The notes under the pieces: generated by a model
Told to the model about the DNA's origin: nothing
The model's database searches: none
The model's input: the letters and a program-made list of their open reading frames with translations, nothing else
In this document: in pieces, positions 39,157-47,241 of the stretch
Layout: each line of letters opens with the position of its first letter
Numbering within the stretch: the first letter of the stretch is position 1
Made by a program: the position numbers and the translations under genes
Assembly: GCA_050261675.1 (NCBI GenBank)
Contig: JBLNDO010000062.1
Coordinates: forward strand, 1-49,724
DNA length: 49,724 nucleotides
Direction of reading: 5' to 3'
Source of the DNA: DASUBN01 sp050261675
GTDB taxonomy: Bacteria; Pseudomonadota; Gammaproteobacteria; Natronospirales; REEB76

Positions 39157-41976
39157 TCAGCGCCGGTCTTCCAGCGTGAAAAAGAAGGTGGCGCCCCGTC
39201 CCTCGGCGGCCTCAGCCCAGACACGGCCGCCGTGGCGCGCGACGATGCGTTGCACGGTGGCGAGCCCGATGCCCGTGCCCCCGAAATCCTTCTCGCTGTG
39301 CAGGCGCTGGAACGGGACGAACAACTGGCCCGCCCGTTCCATGTCGAAGCCCGCGCCGTTGTCCCGCACGAAGAAGGCCAGAGCCCCATCGTGCTCCTCG
39401 GCGCCGACCGCGATGCAGGCATCGGCACGCTTGGAGCTGAATTTCCAGGCATTCGACAGCAGGTTCTCCAGCACGATGCTGACCAGTCCGGCGTCCGCTT
39501 CCGCTGCCAACCCCTCTGCGACGTCCACCTCGCAGCGCCGCTCGGGCTCCTGCCTGCGCAGCTCACCCACGACACCCTGCGCCAGTGCCGTGAGATCCAC
39601 GGCGCGACGGTGCAGCGGCGCGCGCGTGACGCGGGCGAGCTTGAGAAGGTCCTCGACGAGTTCCGCCATGCGCCGCGTGCTGCCGATCACGTAATCCAGG
39701 TACTTGCGGCCGGTATCGTCCAGCTTCTCGCCGTACTCCTCTTCGAGCAGCGCCGCGAAGCCGCTGATGCTGCGCAGGGGGCCGCGGAGGTCGTGGGACA
39801 CCGAGGTGCTGAAAGCCTCCAGTTCCCGGTTGATCTGTTCGAGCTCGCGCGCCCATTGACGCCGGGTGCGAGCCAATTCCAGGTGCGTGCGCACCCGCGC
39901 CAGGAGTTCGCGTGCCGGGAACGGCTTGATCAGGTAATCGTCGGCGCCGGCGTCCAGGCCTTCGATGGAGGCTTCTTCGCCGGCGCGGGCCGAAAGCAGG
40001 ATGATTGGCACGTTGCGGGTGCGCGGGTCCTCGCGCAGGGCGCGCAACAACCCGAACCCGTCCCGCCGCGGCATCATCACGTCGCTCAGCACCAGGTCCG
40101 GCGGCGACTCCAGGGCCCGGAGCAGCGCCTCCTCGCCGTCCACCGCCAGCTCGACCTGGTAGTAGGGCTTCAGCATCTGGCTCACGTAGGTTCGCAATTC
40201 CGCGTTGTCGTCCGCCAGGAGCACGCACCCCCGGCTCGGGGTGGTCGCCGCCGGCTCCGGGACGACGGCATCGGACCTCGCTGGCAGCCAACGTTCCACT
40301 TCCCGGGCGAAGTCCGAAACCTGGCGGACGCCCGGAGCGGCGGGCGCGCCGAGGGCATCGGACGGCAGGTGCGCGGCGCCCTTGGGGATGCATACCGTGA
40401 ATGTCGTGCCGTGCCCGGGCTTGCTCGCGACGGACACCGTGCCACCGTGTAGCTTGACGAGTTCCTGCACCAGGGAGAGGCCGATGCCGCTGCCTTCGTG
40501 GCTGCGCGACTGCGCGCCCTGGACCCGATAGAAGCGCTCGAACACCCGCGGCAACTGGTCCGCCGGGATGCCCGTGCCGGTATCCTCCACCTCCAGCACG
40601 AAGCATGCACCCTCTTCACGCAGGCGTACGCCGATGTCGCCTTCGAGCGTGTACTTGAAGGCGTTGGAGAGGAGATTGAGTACGATCTTCTCCCACATCT
40701 CCGTGTCCACATAGGCGGGCTCGCTGGTCGGGGGGCAATCCACCGAGAGATGCAGCCCGGCCTTGTCCGCCATCGAGTGAAAGAATCCTGCGAGGTCCTG
40801 GGTACGCCGCGCGAGGTCGGTGGGCATATAGGTGGCGCGTACACGCCCTGCTTCCAGGCGCGAGAAATCCAGCAGCGCATTGACGAGCTTGAGCAGCCTC
40901 TGGGCGTTGTCGTGCGCAAGCTTCAGGTTCTCGCGGAGTCCTTCGGGCAGCGACGCCGGCGGCCGGGCCAGGACGTCTTCCAGTGGCCCGAGCAGGAGCG
41001 TGAGCGGCGTGCGGAACTCGTGGCTGATGTTGCTGAAGAACACCGTCTTGGCGGCATCGAGCTCGCCCAATTTGACGTTCGCTTCGCGCAAATCGCTGTT
41101 GGCCTCCGCCAGCTCGAGGCTGCGTTTCACCACCTCGCGCTCCATCTCCCGCGTGCGCCCTTGCAACTCCTTGCCCGCCTCGGTGGCCTGCACCAGTTCG
41201 GTCACTTCCTCGACGCGGTGCAGGATGTAGAGGATCTCGCCCGTGTCCGACAGCACCGGGATGTTCTTGGGGCTCCAGTATTTCGACACGAAGCGACCAT
41301 CCTCGCCGCGGATGTCGTATTTCTGCACCGCCATGGTGTCCGCGGCGCGCGTCGCCATCACCCGGTCCAGCGAGGCACGCAGATTGCTGGTGCCGGTGGC
41401 GGCGGGATCGTCCGGGTTGTCTGGGAACACCTCGAACAGCCCCCGCCCGAACTGGTCCTTCTCGGTATGGGTCGCCTCGAGCCGCGCGCGGGTGGCGCCC
41501 ACGATCGTGTAACGCGGCGCGTCGGGCAGCAGCACCAGGAGCACGTCCGGCGAGGCTTCGAATAGCCGCCTGAAATCGAGCGGCGCGTCGCGGGCCTGTT
41601 TCTGCGCCAGCACGCTGCGCACCGCCCGGGTCAGCCCGTCCACGTCGCTCTTCAGCAGACAGGCACTCGCGCCGGCGGCCTTGAGTGCGGCTACGTCCCG
41701 GTCGCCGAACGAGGCGGAGACGAACATGAAGGGCGCCGCGGGGTGGCGCTGGCGCGCGAGCTTCAGCGCGTCCAGCCCTTCGAAGTCCAAGCCGTGGTTG
41801 TCCGAGAGGATGAGATCCGGGGGTGCCGTCTCCAGGGCGCGCAGGTAGTCGCGGCGCGACATGGCCAGGGATATGTCGCAGTGCAGACCTGATTTATGGA
41901 GCACGCGCGCGATGAGCTCGGCGTGGGCCTCGTCATCCTCCACGTGCAAGATGCGCAGACGTTCTGTATCGCCCAT
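39157..41976 (-). CDS. hybrid sensor histidine kinase with two kinase cores
   Basis: A 939-residue cytoplasmic protein. Order: receiver 1 (residues 8-125, phospho-acceptor Asp59, ILSDN), PAS-like domain (135-260), helical linker, HisKA 1 (His319 in SNISHEFRTPL), ATPase 1 (Asn438, DTGTGIP, GSGIGLS), receiver 2 (Asp632 in LSDVMMPRRDG), HisKA 2 (His728 in STSVSHDLRGPL) and ATPase 2 (Asn842, DNGAGFD, GTGIGLA). All catalytic boxes look intact in both kinase halves, which is rare; it may run an internal phosphorelay and needs an external phosphotransfer or response regulator, none of which is adjacent. No membrane segment is present. GGAG-like bases precede the ATG. Confidence 0.93.
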   Translation of the reverse strand: MGDTERLRILHVEDDEAHAELIARVLHKSGLHCDISLAMSRRDYLRALETAPPDLILSDNHGLDFEGLDALKLARQRHPAAPFMFVSASFGDRDVAALKAAGASACLLKSDVDGLTRAVRSVLAQKQARDAPLDFRRLFEASPDVLLVLLPDAPRYTIVGATRARLEATHTEKDQFGRGLFEVFPDNPDDPAATGTSNLRASLDRVMATRAADTMAVQKYDIRGEDGRFVSKYWSPKNIPVLSDTGEILYILHRVEEVTELVQATEAGKELQGRTREMEREVVKRSLELAEANSDLREANVKLGELDAAKTVFFSNISHEFRTPLTLLLGPLEDVLARPPASLPEGLRENLKLAHDNAQRLLKLVNALLDFSRLEAGRVRATYMPTDLARRTQDLAGFFHSMADKAGLHLSVDCPPTSEPAYVDTEMWEKIVLNLLSNAFKYTLEGDIGVRLREEGACFVLEVEDTGTGIPADQLPRVFERFYRVQGAQSRSHEGSGIGLSLVQELVKLHGGTVSVASKPGHGTTFTVCIPKGAAHLPSDALGAPAAPGVRQVSDFAREVERWLPARSDAVVPEPAATTPSRGCVLLADDNAELRTYVSQMLKPYYQVELAVDGEEALLRALESPPDLVLSDVMMPRRDGFGLLRALREDPRTRNVPIILLSARAGEEASIEGLDAGADDYLIKPFPARELLARVRTHLELARTRRQWARELEQINRELEAFSTSVSHDLRGPLRSISGFAALLEEEYGEKLDDTGRKYLDYVIGSTRRMAELVEDLLKLARVTRAPLHRRAVDLTALAQGVVGELRRQEPERRCEVDVAEGLAAEADAGLVSIVLENLLSNAWKFSSKRADACIAVGAEEHDGALAFFVRDNGAGFDMERAGQLFVPFQRLHSEKDFGGTGIGLATVQRIVARHGGRVWAEAAEGRGATFFFTLEDRR

Positions 41977-42030
41977 TGAAGAGCCTCCCTGGCCCCCTTC
42001 GCTGCCGGTGTTCCCTGGGAATCAGGTGCA

Positions 42031-42042
42031 GGCCATCCCTGG
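42031..42042 (+). repeat. CATCCCTG-core fragment of the intergenic repeat
   Basis: GGCCATCCCTGG, which occurs intact in copy B (35857-35868). It lies in the 182-base gap upstream of the double-kinase gene. Only the first stem core is present here, so it may be a decayed or unrelated copy. Related cores lie at 35748-35758 and, on the minus strand, 20412-20427. Confidence 0.3.
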
Positions 42043-42158
42043 ATGTGCCCCTTTGGATACCGAAATTAGTTATAGCACCAATTTGGGTGACTAAGCCCAA
42101 ATTTAACCGGCGTGGGGATTATGGAAGCTGGGGAACAGAACGGGCGGGCACCGCGCCC

Positions 42159-42506
42159 CTAGGACGAAGCGCCGGAACAGTCGAGGGTCAGAAAATAGTG
42201 GGTGTCGTCATCGTCGATGAAATAACCTTCGATGTCCCCCATGTCGTCGACGTCGCTGTCGATGAGGACGATACCCCACCGCAGCCCGCCGAACGCGACC
42301 ATGGCGTTCCCGCCGTCGAATTCGACCGTGGCGTCGTAGTGGTGGACGCGCTTGTCCGGTCCGGAGACATCCGCCTTGCAGTAGAACATCTGGCCGTCGA
42401 GGGATGCGCCGTTGTGCTTGGCGGCGAGGGCCGCGGGTGACGGCAACAGGAAACCCGAGGCGGCGACGGAGACAACTAGGGATGTCAGACGGCCGGTGCA
42501 CGGCAT
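42159..42506 (-). CDS. exported small acidic protein
   Basis: A 115-residue protein with signal peptide (RLTSLVVSVAASGFLLPSPAALA). The mature part has a likely disulfide (FYCKADV near the start, LTLDCSGASS at the end) and an acidic middle section (LIDSDVDDMGDIEGYFIDDDD), which may bind Ca2+. The start at 42506 (MPCTGRL) has GGGGAGG upstream; a longer in-frame ORF is a shadow. I do not recognise the family. It lies between the double kinase and the disrupted gene at 42602 and has no clear partner. Confidence 0.6.
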   Translation of the reverse strand: MPCTGRLTSLVVSVAASGFLLPSPAALAAKHNGASLDGQMFYCKADVSGPDKRVHHYDATVEFDGGNAMVAFGGLRWGIVLIDSDVDDMGDIEGYFIDDDDTHYFLTLDCSGASS

Positions 42507-42601
42507 GGTGCGTCCTCCCCAAAGCCTCAAGTTAGTATAGTGGATGCGGGTGCGGCCCGAGCGCATCGCCGCAATGCATACGAACCACGGGGAACCCAGG
42601 C

Positions 42602-42958
42602 ATGGACATCTCGGTACCGAGCCACACCGCCCTCGCCTCCACCTTGCTTTGGTTCGCTGGAACTTTCCTGCTCCTGTTCGCGCTGGTATCCCCATCCTAT
42701 TCGGTGTACCCGAAACCCACGGGCATCGCCGCGGCGCTTCCCCAGATCATGCTGGTCTGAGGCGTCTTCCATTTCAGTGCCGGGACAGCCGTGCGCGGCA
42801 AGCGCTGGGGCTACCGCTGGTGGGGGCTGGGATTGCTCGCCTGGGCCCTGGCCACGGTGCTGGCCCTGTTGTCTCCCTTGGCGATCATCATCCTGATACT
42901 CGACATCGCCGCCATGGGGTTGATGGCGGTGGATTGGAAGAAATCCGGGGCGAAGTGA
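42602..42958 (+). pseudogene. small membrane protein gene interrupted by in-frame TGA
   Basis: An open frame of 118 codons from ATG 42602 to TGA 42956, except for a TGA at 42758-42760 (codon 53). It has hydrophobic segments typical of a small membrane protein: LASTLLWFAGTFLLLFALVS before the stop, and GLGLLAWALATVLALLSPLA then ILILDIAAMGLMAV after it. Around codon 53 the reading is ALPQIMLV-stop-GVFHF, consistent with a Trp codon TGG mutated to TGA. The reading frame is kept on both sides. The 52-residue N-terminal piece may still be made. The family is not recognised. Confidence 0.6.
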
Positions 42959-43026
42959 TGGAGCCGGCCAGCGGGACTCCCCACTGTTAAGATGGTCCGG
43001 AGTTTCAAAAACAAAAGGGGATGACA

Positions 43027-43728
43027 ATGACCATCGGTTCCGTCACCGAACCGCAGCGCCTGGCCGCGCGGATCGCGGGTTTTGCGCTCGTCTTCGGCTT
43101 CGCCATCGTCGTCTTCGCGCAGTTCTGGCTTTCCGCGCCGCTCATCGTGGCGAACGACGCCGCCCAAACCGCCGCCAATATCCTCGCCCACGAAACCCGC
43201 TTCCGCGGCTACGCCGTCTGCAACCTCGTCTACGTCATGGACCTGGTGGTGTTGAGCGCAGCGCTCTACGTGGTGCTCCGACCCGTGAACCAGGGCCTCG
43301 CTCTGGCCGCCGCCTTCCTCCGCTTCATGTATGCCGTGCTCTGGATCCTGGTGGTGCTGAACCTGTTCGGCGCCCTGGCGCTTTTGGGACCCGCGCCCTA
43401 CCTCAAGGCCCTGGCTCCGGAACAACTCGCGGCGCTCTCGCGGATGCACATCCGGGTGGGCTTCGACGCCTATTACGTAGGCCTGCCGTTCTTCGCGCTC
43501 GCCTCCACCCTCTGTGCCTGGCTGTGGTGGAAATCCGGCTACGTGCCGAAGGCCCTCGCCGGCTTCGGTCTCGCCGCTTCAGGCTGGGGTGTGTTCTGCG
43601 GGATCGTTTACCTGGTATTCCCCCACTTTAACGCAACAGTCAACGACTGGCTGTTCGACACGCCGCTCGGCCTCTTCGAACTCGCCGTTGGATTCTGGCT
43701 GTTGTTCCGAGGTATCCGAGCGCCCTGA
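43027..43728 (+). CDS. DUF4386-family membrane protein
   Basis: A 233-residue protein with about six hydrophobic helices. The N-terminus EPQRLAARIAGFALVFGFAI and the segment DAAQTAANILAHETRFRGYA match the DUF4386 family, as does the fragment at 38661. No function is known for the family. The second ATG (43027) is preferred because AAAAGGGG lies at the right distance; the first ATG (43021) is directly against it. The intact copy here and the broken one 4 kb upstream suggest a family that is duplicated and lost easily. Confidence 0.82.
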   Translation: MTIGSVTEPQRLAARIAGFALVFGFAIVVFAQFWLSAPLIVANDAAQTAANILAHETRFRGYAVCNLVYVMDLVVLSAALYVVLRPVNQGLALAAAFLRFMYAVLWILVVLNLFGALALLGPAPYLKALAPEQLAALSRMHIRVGFDAYYVGLPFFALASTLCAWLWWKSGYVPKALAGFGLAASGWGVFCGIVYLVFPHFNATVNDWLFDTPLGLFELAVGFWLLFRGIRAP

Positions 43729-43764
43729 CTATCGGCATGGTCCATCACGGACCCCTTTCACTGG

Positions 43765-43784
43765 AATCTGATTTATTTCTGAAA
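43765..43784 (+). repeat. 20-bp AT-rich intergenic motif, copy 2
   Basis: AATCTGATTTATTTCTGAAA, one base different from 3000-3019. It lies 79 bases upstream of the gene at 43863, between two membrane-protein genes. It carries the same TCTGA direct repeat at 11-base spacing. It may be a regulator site for the downstream DoxX-like gene. Confidence 0.4.
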
Positions 43785-43862
43785 CCCTGGAAAAGACCGA
43801 ACCCTCGGCCATCCTTATGGTCGACCACTTGGACCTAATGTATAACCGAAAGGGGTTACAAG

Positions 43863-44648
43863 ATGCGCATCGCCAGCGTGGGTCATGGGGTTTTCGCCGC
43901 GGCCTTCATCGGGCTTGGCATCACCGGCTTCATCAAGAGCGAATACGCCGCGCTATGGCAAGGAGTACCCAAGGGCTTCCCCGCCCGTGACGCGCTGCCC
44001 TACCTCTGCGCCCTCGTCTCCCTGGGCTGCGGGCTCGGCCTCCTCTGGCCGCGTAGCGCCTCCCTCGCCGCCCGCGTGCTGCTCGGTTTTCTCCTGGCCT
44101 GGACCCTGGCGTTCAAGGTGCGTTTCATCATCCTCGCGCCCCTGCAGGAAGGGGCCTACCAGTCCACCGGCGAGAACGCGGTGGTCATCGCGGGGGGCTG
44201 GGTGCTGTTCACCTGGCTCGCCACGGACTGGGACCGGAAGCAGGTGCCTCCGGCGACCGGTGCCATGGGCCTTCGCATCGCACGGATCTGCTACGCCTTC
44301 GCCATGATCGCGTTCGGCTTCTCCCATTTCGCATATCTGCAACTCACCGCCCCTCTGATCCCGAGCTGGCTCCTATGGCCGGTGTTCTGGGCGTATTTTA
44401 CCGGCACTGCCTACCTCGCGGCGGGCGCCGCGGTGCTCAGCGGGGTGTGGGCGCGCCTCGCGGCAACGCTTTCCACCGTGCAGATGGGTGCGTTCCTGCT
44501 GCTGGTGTGGCTGCCCATCATGCTGGCCGGCAAGATGACCGACTTCAATTGGGGCGAAGTCGTGGTGAACCTGATGCTCGTGGCAGGCGGATGGGTGGTG
44601 GCGGAGTCTTACCGCGGGCAAGCTTGGCTCGCTGTAGGCAAGCGGTGA
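43863..44648 (+). CDS. DoxX-like multi-helix membrane protein
   Basis: A 261-residue protein with about eight hydrophobic segments, in two similar halves. The first half has RIASVGHGVFAAAFIGLGIT and LPYLCALVSLGCGLGLLWPR; the second has RIARICYAFAMIAFGFSHFA and YFTGTAYLAAGAAVLSGVWA. The halves look like duplicated DoxX-type units. Function is unknown; a redox or quinone link is suggested only by family. AAAGGGG lies eight bases before the ATG. The AT-rich motif at 43765 lies upstream. It is convergent with the DUF1801-like gene at 44652. Confidence 0.78.
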   Translation: MRIASVGHGVFAAAFIGLGITGFIKSEYAALWQGVPKGFPARDALPYLCALVSLGCGLGLLWPRSASLAARVLLGFLLAWTLAFKVRFIILAPLQEGAYQSTGENAVVIAGGWVLFTWLATDWDRKQVPPATGAMGLRIARICYAFAMIAFGFSHFAYLQLTAPLIPSWLLWPVFWAYFTGTAYLAAGAAVLSGVWARLAATLSTVQMGAFLLLVWLPIMLAGKMTDFNWGEVVVNLMLVAGGWVVAESYRGQAWLAVGKR

Positions 44649-44651
44649 GAG

Positions 44652-45086
44652 TTAGCGTTTCTTCGCTTTCAGGCCGTTCAGGGCCACGGCGGCTTTCACC
44701 AGCGCCTTGAAGGCGCGGACGTCCACCTTTACCCCCATACCGACGTCGATGGCACGGCGCGTGCCGCCGCCCAGGCTGGAGTTGAAGAGCCGCGCAGGGT
44801 CAGGGAGGCTCGCGCCGCGGGCGAAGGTGAGCTTCACGGCCTTCTTGTACACCTCGCCGGTGCAGAGGATGCCGTTGTCCGACCACACCGGCACGCCCCA
44901 CTTCCATTCCTCGATCGCGCCGGGTGCGGCGGCGAGGATCAAGGCCCGCATGCGGGCGAGGGTCTCCCCGCGCCAGTCCTCGAGTTCGCGGATGCGCTGG
45001 TCGATGAGTTTGGACGCGGAGTTGGCGCTTGCCGGCTTGACCATGGCCGGACGCCTCTTCCGGGCAATCTTCTTTTGATCCGGCAT
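44652..45086 (-). CDS. DUF1801-family protein
   Basis: A 144-residue protein: SKLIDQRIRELEDWRGETLA, RMRALILAAAPGAIEEWKWG, VPVWSDNGILCTGEVYKKAV, LTFARGASLPDPARLFNSSL, and ending in KALVKAAVALNGLKAKKR. The PxxxE(E/W)KWGxP motif defines DUF1801 (YdhG/YjhX-like), often placed near SRPBCC genes. No enzyme activity is known. It is the last gene of the leftward ArsR unit (46200-44652). The first 25 residues are a basic tail. Confidence 0.86.
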   Translation of the reverse strand: MPDQKKIARKRRPAMVKPASANSASKLIDQRIRELEDWRGETLARMRALILAAAPGAIEEWKWGVPVWSDNGILCTGEVYKKAVKLTFARGASLPDPARLFNSSLGGGTRRAIDVGMGVKVDVRAFKALVKAAVALNGLKAKKR

Positions 45087-45098
45087 GATGGCAGCCTC

Positions 45099-45461
45099 TC
45101 AAATGGGTCCGAATTCAAACCGGCCGTAGGCGATGAACGCGGAAATCACCGCCACCACCAGCCAATACATCATGTGCTGGTATTTCTTGTCGCCGGAAAG
45201 GAGATGCACCACGCATAGGAGCAGCATCTCGGCGGCGATGCCGATCGCCGCGAGGGGAGCGAGGACGGCGAGCGGCGCGATGGCCGTGAGGAAAAGCCCT
45301 ACGGCACAGACGAACTCGAAGACGCTCATCCCCAGCCAGACTCCGTGGGGGAGCGCGCTCAGGGAACGCACGCTTTTCTCGGAATGGGAGAACTTCCACA
45401 CCGCACCCATGACGGTATGCGCGGCGAGGAAGGCTTGCAGGATCCACAGGACGATGTTCAT
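45099..45461 (-). CDS. DoxX-like small membrane protein
   Basis: A 120-residue protein with four hydrophobic helices: MNIVLWILQAFLAAHTVMGA, GVWLGMSVFEFVCAVGLFLT, APLAAIGIAAEMLLLCVVHL, and MYWLVVAVISAFIAYGRFEF. The first and second helices match the DoxX_2 type (short, AHTVMGAVWKF and FEFVCAVGL). AGGGGG lies eight bases upstream of the ATG. It sits between the AHSA1 gene and the DUF1801 gene in the ArsR unit. Confidence 0.82.
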   Translation of the reverse strand: MNIVLWILQAFLAAHTVMGAVWKFSHSEKSVRSLSALPHGVWLGMSVFEFVCAVGLFLTAIAPLAVLAPLAAIGIAAEMLLLCVVHLLSGDKKYQHMMYWLVVAVISAFIAYGRFEFGPI

Positions 45462-45472
45462 GGTCTAGCCCC

Positions 45473-45880
45473 CTATATCTTTGCCAGTACTTGTTCCAGA
45501 TTCCCGAAAGACTTCTGCCATCCGTACCTGGCGCCGTTGTAGTTCTGGGGCCGGTCCGGCGAGAAGCCGGAATGCTCCATGCGCAGCTGCGTTCCCTTAG
45601 CCGTGGGGGTGAGGGTGAAGGTGACGACGCTCGCAAGCCCCATGGCGCCCCAGGTGTAGGACAGGGACTTGTTGGGCTCCACGGTCAGCACCTTGCAGTC
45701 CACGGAGCCCCATTCCGCGCTCAGCTTGAACACGTGGCCCACCACCGGCTGGAAGTCGTTGCTCATGAGCCACTCCTCGATGAGGTGCGGCTGGGTGAGG
45801 GCGCGCCAGACCTTTTCCGGTGGGTGCGCGAACTCGCGTTCGGTGACGACGGTGAGCGTCTCGGTAGCCGTGTTGTTCAT
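45473..45880 (-). CDS. SRPBCC/AHSA1-domain protein
   Basis: A 135-residue START-like fold protein: LTVVTEREFAHPPEKVWRAL, THPHLIEEWLMSND-like TQPHLIEEWLMSNDFQPVVG, SYTWGAMGLASVVTFTLTPT, and NYNGARYGWQKSFGNLEQVL. The type forms a hydrophobic cavity; AHSA1 members are often paired with an ArsR regulator, as here, and presumed to bind or transform small hydrophobics. Its start codon overlaps the ArsR stop (ATGA, 45877-45880), so the two are coupled. Confidence 0.9.
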   Translation of the reverse strand: MNNTATETLTVVTEREFAHPPEKVWRALTQPHLIEEWLMSNDFQPVVGHVFKLSAEWGSVDCKVLTVEPNKSLSYTWGAMGLASVVTFTLTPTAKGTQLRMEHSGFSPDRPQNYNGARYGWQKSFGNLEQVLAKI

Positions 45881-46200
45881 TGGTCCATCCTCTCCAGGAG
45901 GTTCTCGAGCTTGTCCATGCGGTCGCTCCAGAACTTGCCGTAGAAATCCATCCAGTCGAACATCGGGGCCATGCCCTTCGGCCGGGCGCGGTAATGGGTC
46001 TCGCGGCCCTCGCGCCGGTCGTGCACCAGCCCGGCCCGCTTCAGCACGCGCAGGTGCTTGGAAACCGCGGGTTGGGATACCTTGGCCCGGTGGGTCAGGG
46101 CGTGCACCGTCTGCTCCCCTTCCCGCAACATGGCTTCGAACAGTGAGCGCCGCGTGGGGTCAGCCAGGGCATGGAAGATTTCGTCGGGGGCGGTACGCAT
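45877..46200 (-). CDS. ArsR-family regulator, first gene of the SRPBCC/DoxX unit
   Basis: A 107-residue winged-helix repressor: PDEIFHALADPTRRSLFEAM, LREGEQTVHALTHRAKVSQP, AVSKHLRVLKRAGLVHDRRE, GRETHYRARPKGM. No metal-binding Cys cluster is seen, so it is of the non-metal type linked to SRPBCC partners. The ATG lies six bases from the -10, so the transcript is probably leaderless. The palindromic promoter at 46202-46236 argues for autoregulation. Confidence 0.92.
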   Translation of the reverse strand: MRTAPDEIFHALADPTRRSLFEAMLREGEQTVHALTHRAKVSQPAVSKHLRVLKRAGLVHDRREGRETHYRARPKGMAPMFDWMDFYGKFWSDRMDKLENLLERMDQ

Positions 46201-46201
46201 G

Positions 46202-46236
46202 GACTAATCATAACTACATGGTTATGTATTAGTCAA
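46202..46236 (-). promoter_or_regulatory. ArsR promoter with near-perfect palindrome, leaderless start
   Basis: On the minus strand: TTGACT (-35, 46236-46231), 18-base spacer, TATGAT (-10, 46212-46207), six bases, then the ATG. The inverted repeat GACTAATcATAAC / GTTATgTATTAGTC (46202-46214 and 46221-46234) lies across the spacer and -10. Compare 48008-48040, which has the same arrangement and the same flank (GGGGCTTGAC). Confidence 0.7.
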
Positions 46237-46286
46237 GCCCCTTCCGCCTCCTGAGAGGGCCCGGAGAAAGCGCCGGGATTGCGGCT

Positions 46287-46565
46287 TTAGCGGGGTTCTC
46301 TTGCGCCGGTCGCGGCTCGGCCGCCGCCACCGTTCTCCTCGTAAAAGCAATCGTAGATATAGTCGTCGGTATCCGCCGGCTTGTTCGCTTCGCACGTGTC
46401 CTTGTCGGCGTAAGGGCCGGAGACCAACTCGGTGTCCAGGCCGGTGGCGCTGGCTTCGACGTACCATCCCGGGCCTGACCAATTGATATCAGCGCCTGCG
46501 GGAGCAGAGACAAGGGCTCCCGCCAGAATGAATCCAGCGACCAGGCTCCAAAAGCGTGTATTCAT
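46287..46565 (-). CDS. exported small acidic protein
   Basis: A 92-residue protein with signal peptide (TRFWSLVAGFILAGALVSAPAGA). The mature part begins DINWSGPGWYVEASATGLDT and holds two Cys (KDTCEANKP, YDCFYEE) with many acidic residues, ending in a Gly-rich run. The start at 46565 has GAGGGG upstream. Family not recognised; its general type recalls the protein at 42159. It lies between the two ArsR operons, and the promoter of the downstream one follows it. Confidence 0.6.
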   Translation of the reverse strand: MNTRFWSLVAGFILAGALVSAPAGADINWSGPGWYVEASATGLDTELVSGPYADKDTCEANKPADTDDYIYDCFYEENGGGGRAATGAREPR

Positions 46566-46730
46566 GGGTGACCCCTCCCCGTGCTTATCGATGGTAGCAA
46601 CGGATCCTCGGGGTGGCAAAAACCGGGGAATCTACGCATTCCTGCGCGGGCTGGCGGCCCATGCAAGCGCATGATTTCCGATGGGATTGCGGGCTGTTCC
46701 CCGTTATCGGGCGGACTGAGTCGGAAAACG

Positions 46731-46754
46731 AGAAGGGGCCGCCAGGCCCCTTCT
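46731..46754. terminator. terminator of the second ArsR/SRPBCC unit
   Basis: Ten perfect pairs, AGAAGGGGCC (46731-46740), loop GCCA, GGCCCCTTCT (46745-46754). It lies five bases past the stop of the SRPBCC gene at 46759 (minus strand) and is followed there by a CTCGTTTTCC run. Confidence 0.75.
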
Positions 46755-46758
46755 TCTT

Positions 46759-47220
46759 TTACGCCGCCTCTTCGTCTTCCTCGGGGTCGGGCGCGCCTTT
46801 GCCCGCGGCGATGAAGGGCTTCAGGCTCTTCTTGATGTAGTAGCCCCAGCCGTCGGAGCAGCCGCCGTAGCATTCCACCTTGGGCGTCAGGCCCAGATGC
46901 GTGAAGCAGAGCTCGGTCTTGCCGCCCTTGTGGGAGATCTCGAACACCACGTCGGTGCCGGTCCATTCGTCCTTGCGCTTGACGAAGCTCAGGTGGCTGT
47001 CGGTGACGTGCCACACCACCCGCTTGCCCGGGACCCATTCGGTGATCTTCTGGGTGCTGCGGTGCATATCCTGGTAGCGGTAGGTGAACTCCCCGCCCAG
47101 GCGGTCGGTCACACCGGTGATCTCTCCGGACCACCAGGCGCGCACGTCATTGATGGCGGCGAACACCTGCTCCGGGGCCTCATCTACCGTGAAACTGAAT
47201 GTCAGGTCTTGCTTATCCAT
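46759..47220 (-). CDS. SRPBCC-domain protein
   Basis: A 153-residue START-like protein: LTFSFTVDEAPEQVFAAIND, VRAWWSGEITGVTDRLGGEF, MHRSTQKITEWVPGKRVVWH, VTDSHLSFVKRKDEWTGTDV, and TELCFTHLGLTPKVECYGGC. The WW pair and closing CYGGCSDGWG are typical of the SRPBCC group paired with ArsR regulators. An acidic tail (GKGAPDPEEDEEAA) follows. It is the third gene of the second ArsR unit and has GGAG upstream of the ATG. Confidence 0.88.
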   Translation of the reverse strand: MDKQDLTFSFTVDEAPEQVFAAINDVRAWWSGEITGVTDRLGGEFTYRYQDMHRSTQKITEWVPGKRVVWHVTDSHLSFVKRKDEWTGTDVVFEISHKGGKTELCFTHLGLTPKVECYGGCSDGWGYYIKKSLKPFIAAGKGAPDPEEDEEAA

Positions 47221-47241
47221 GGTCTGCTCCTATACGGCACG

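Noticed and set aside
42758..42760. Selenocysteine at the in-frame TGA.
   Set aside because: No clear SECIS-like stem-loop immediately downstream, a Trp fits the context better, and no other selenoprotein signs are present.
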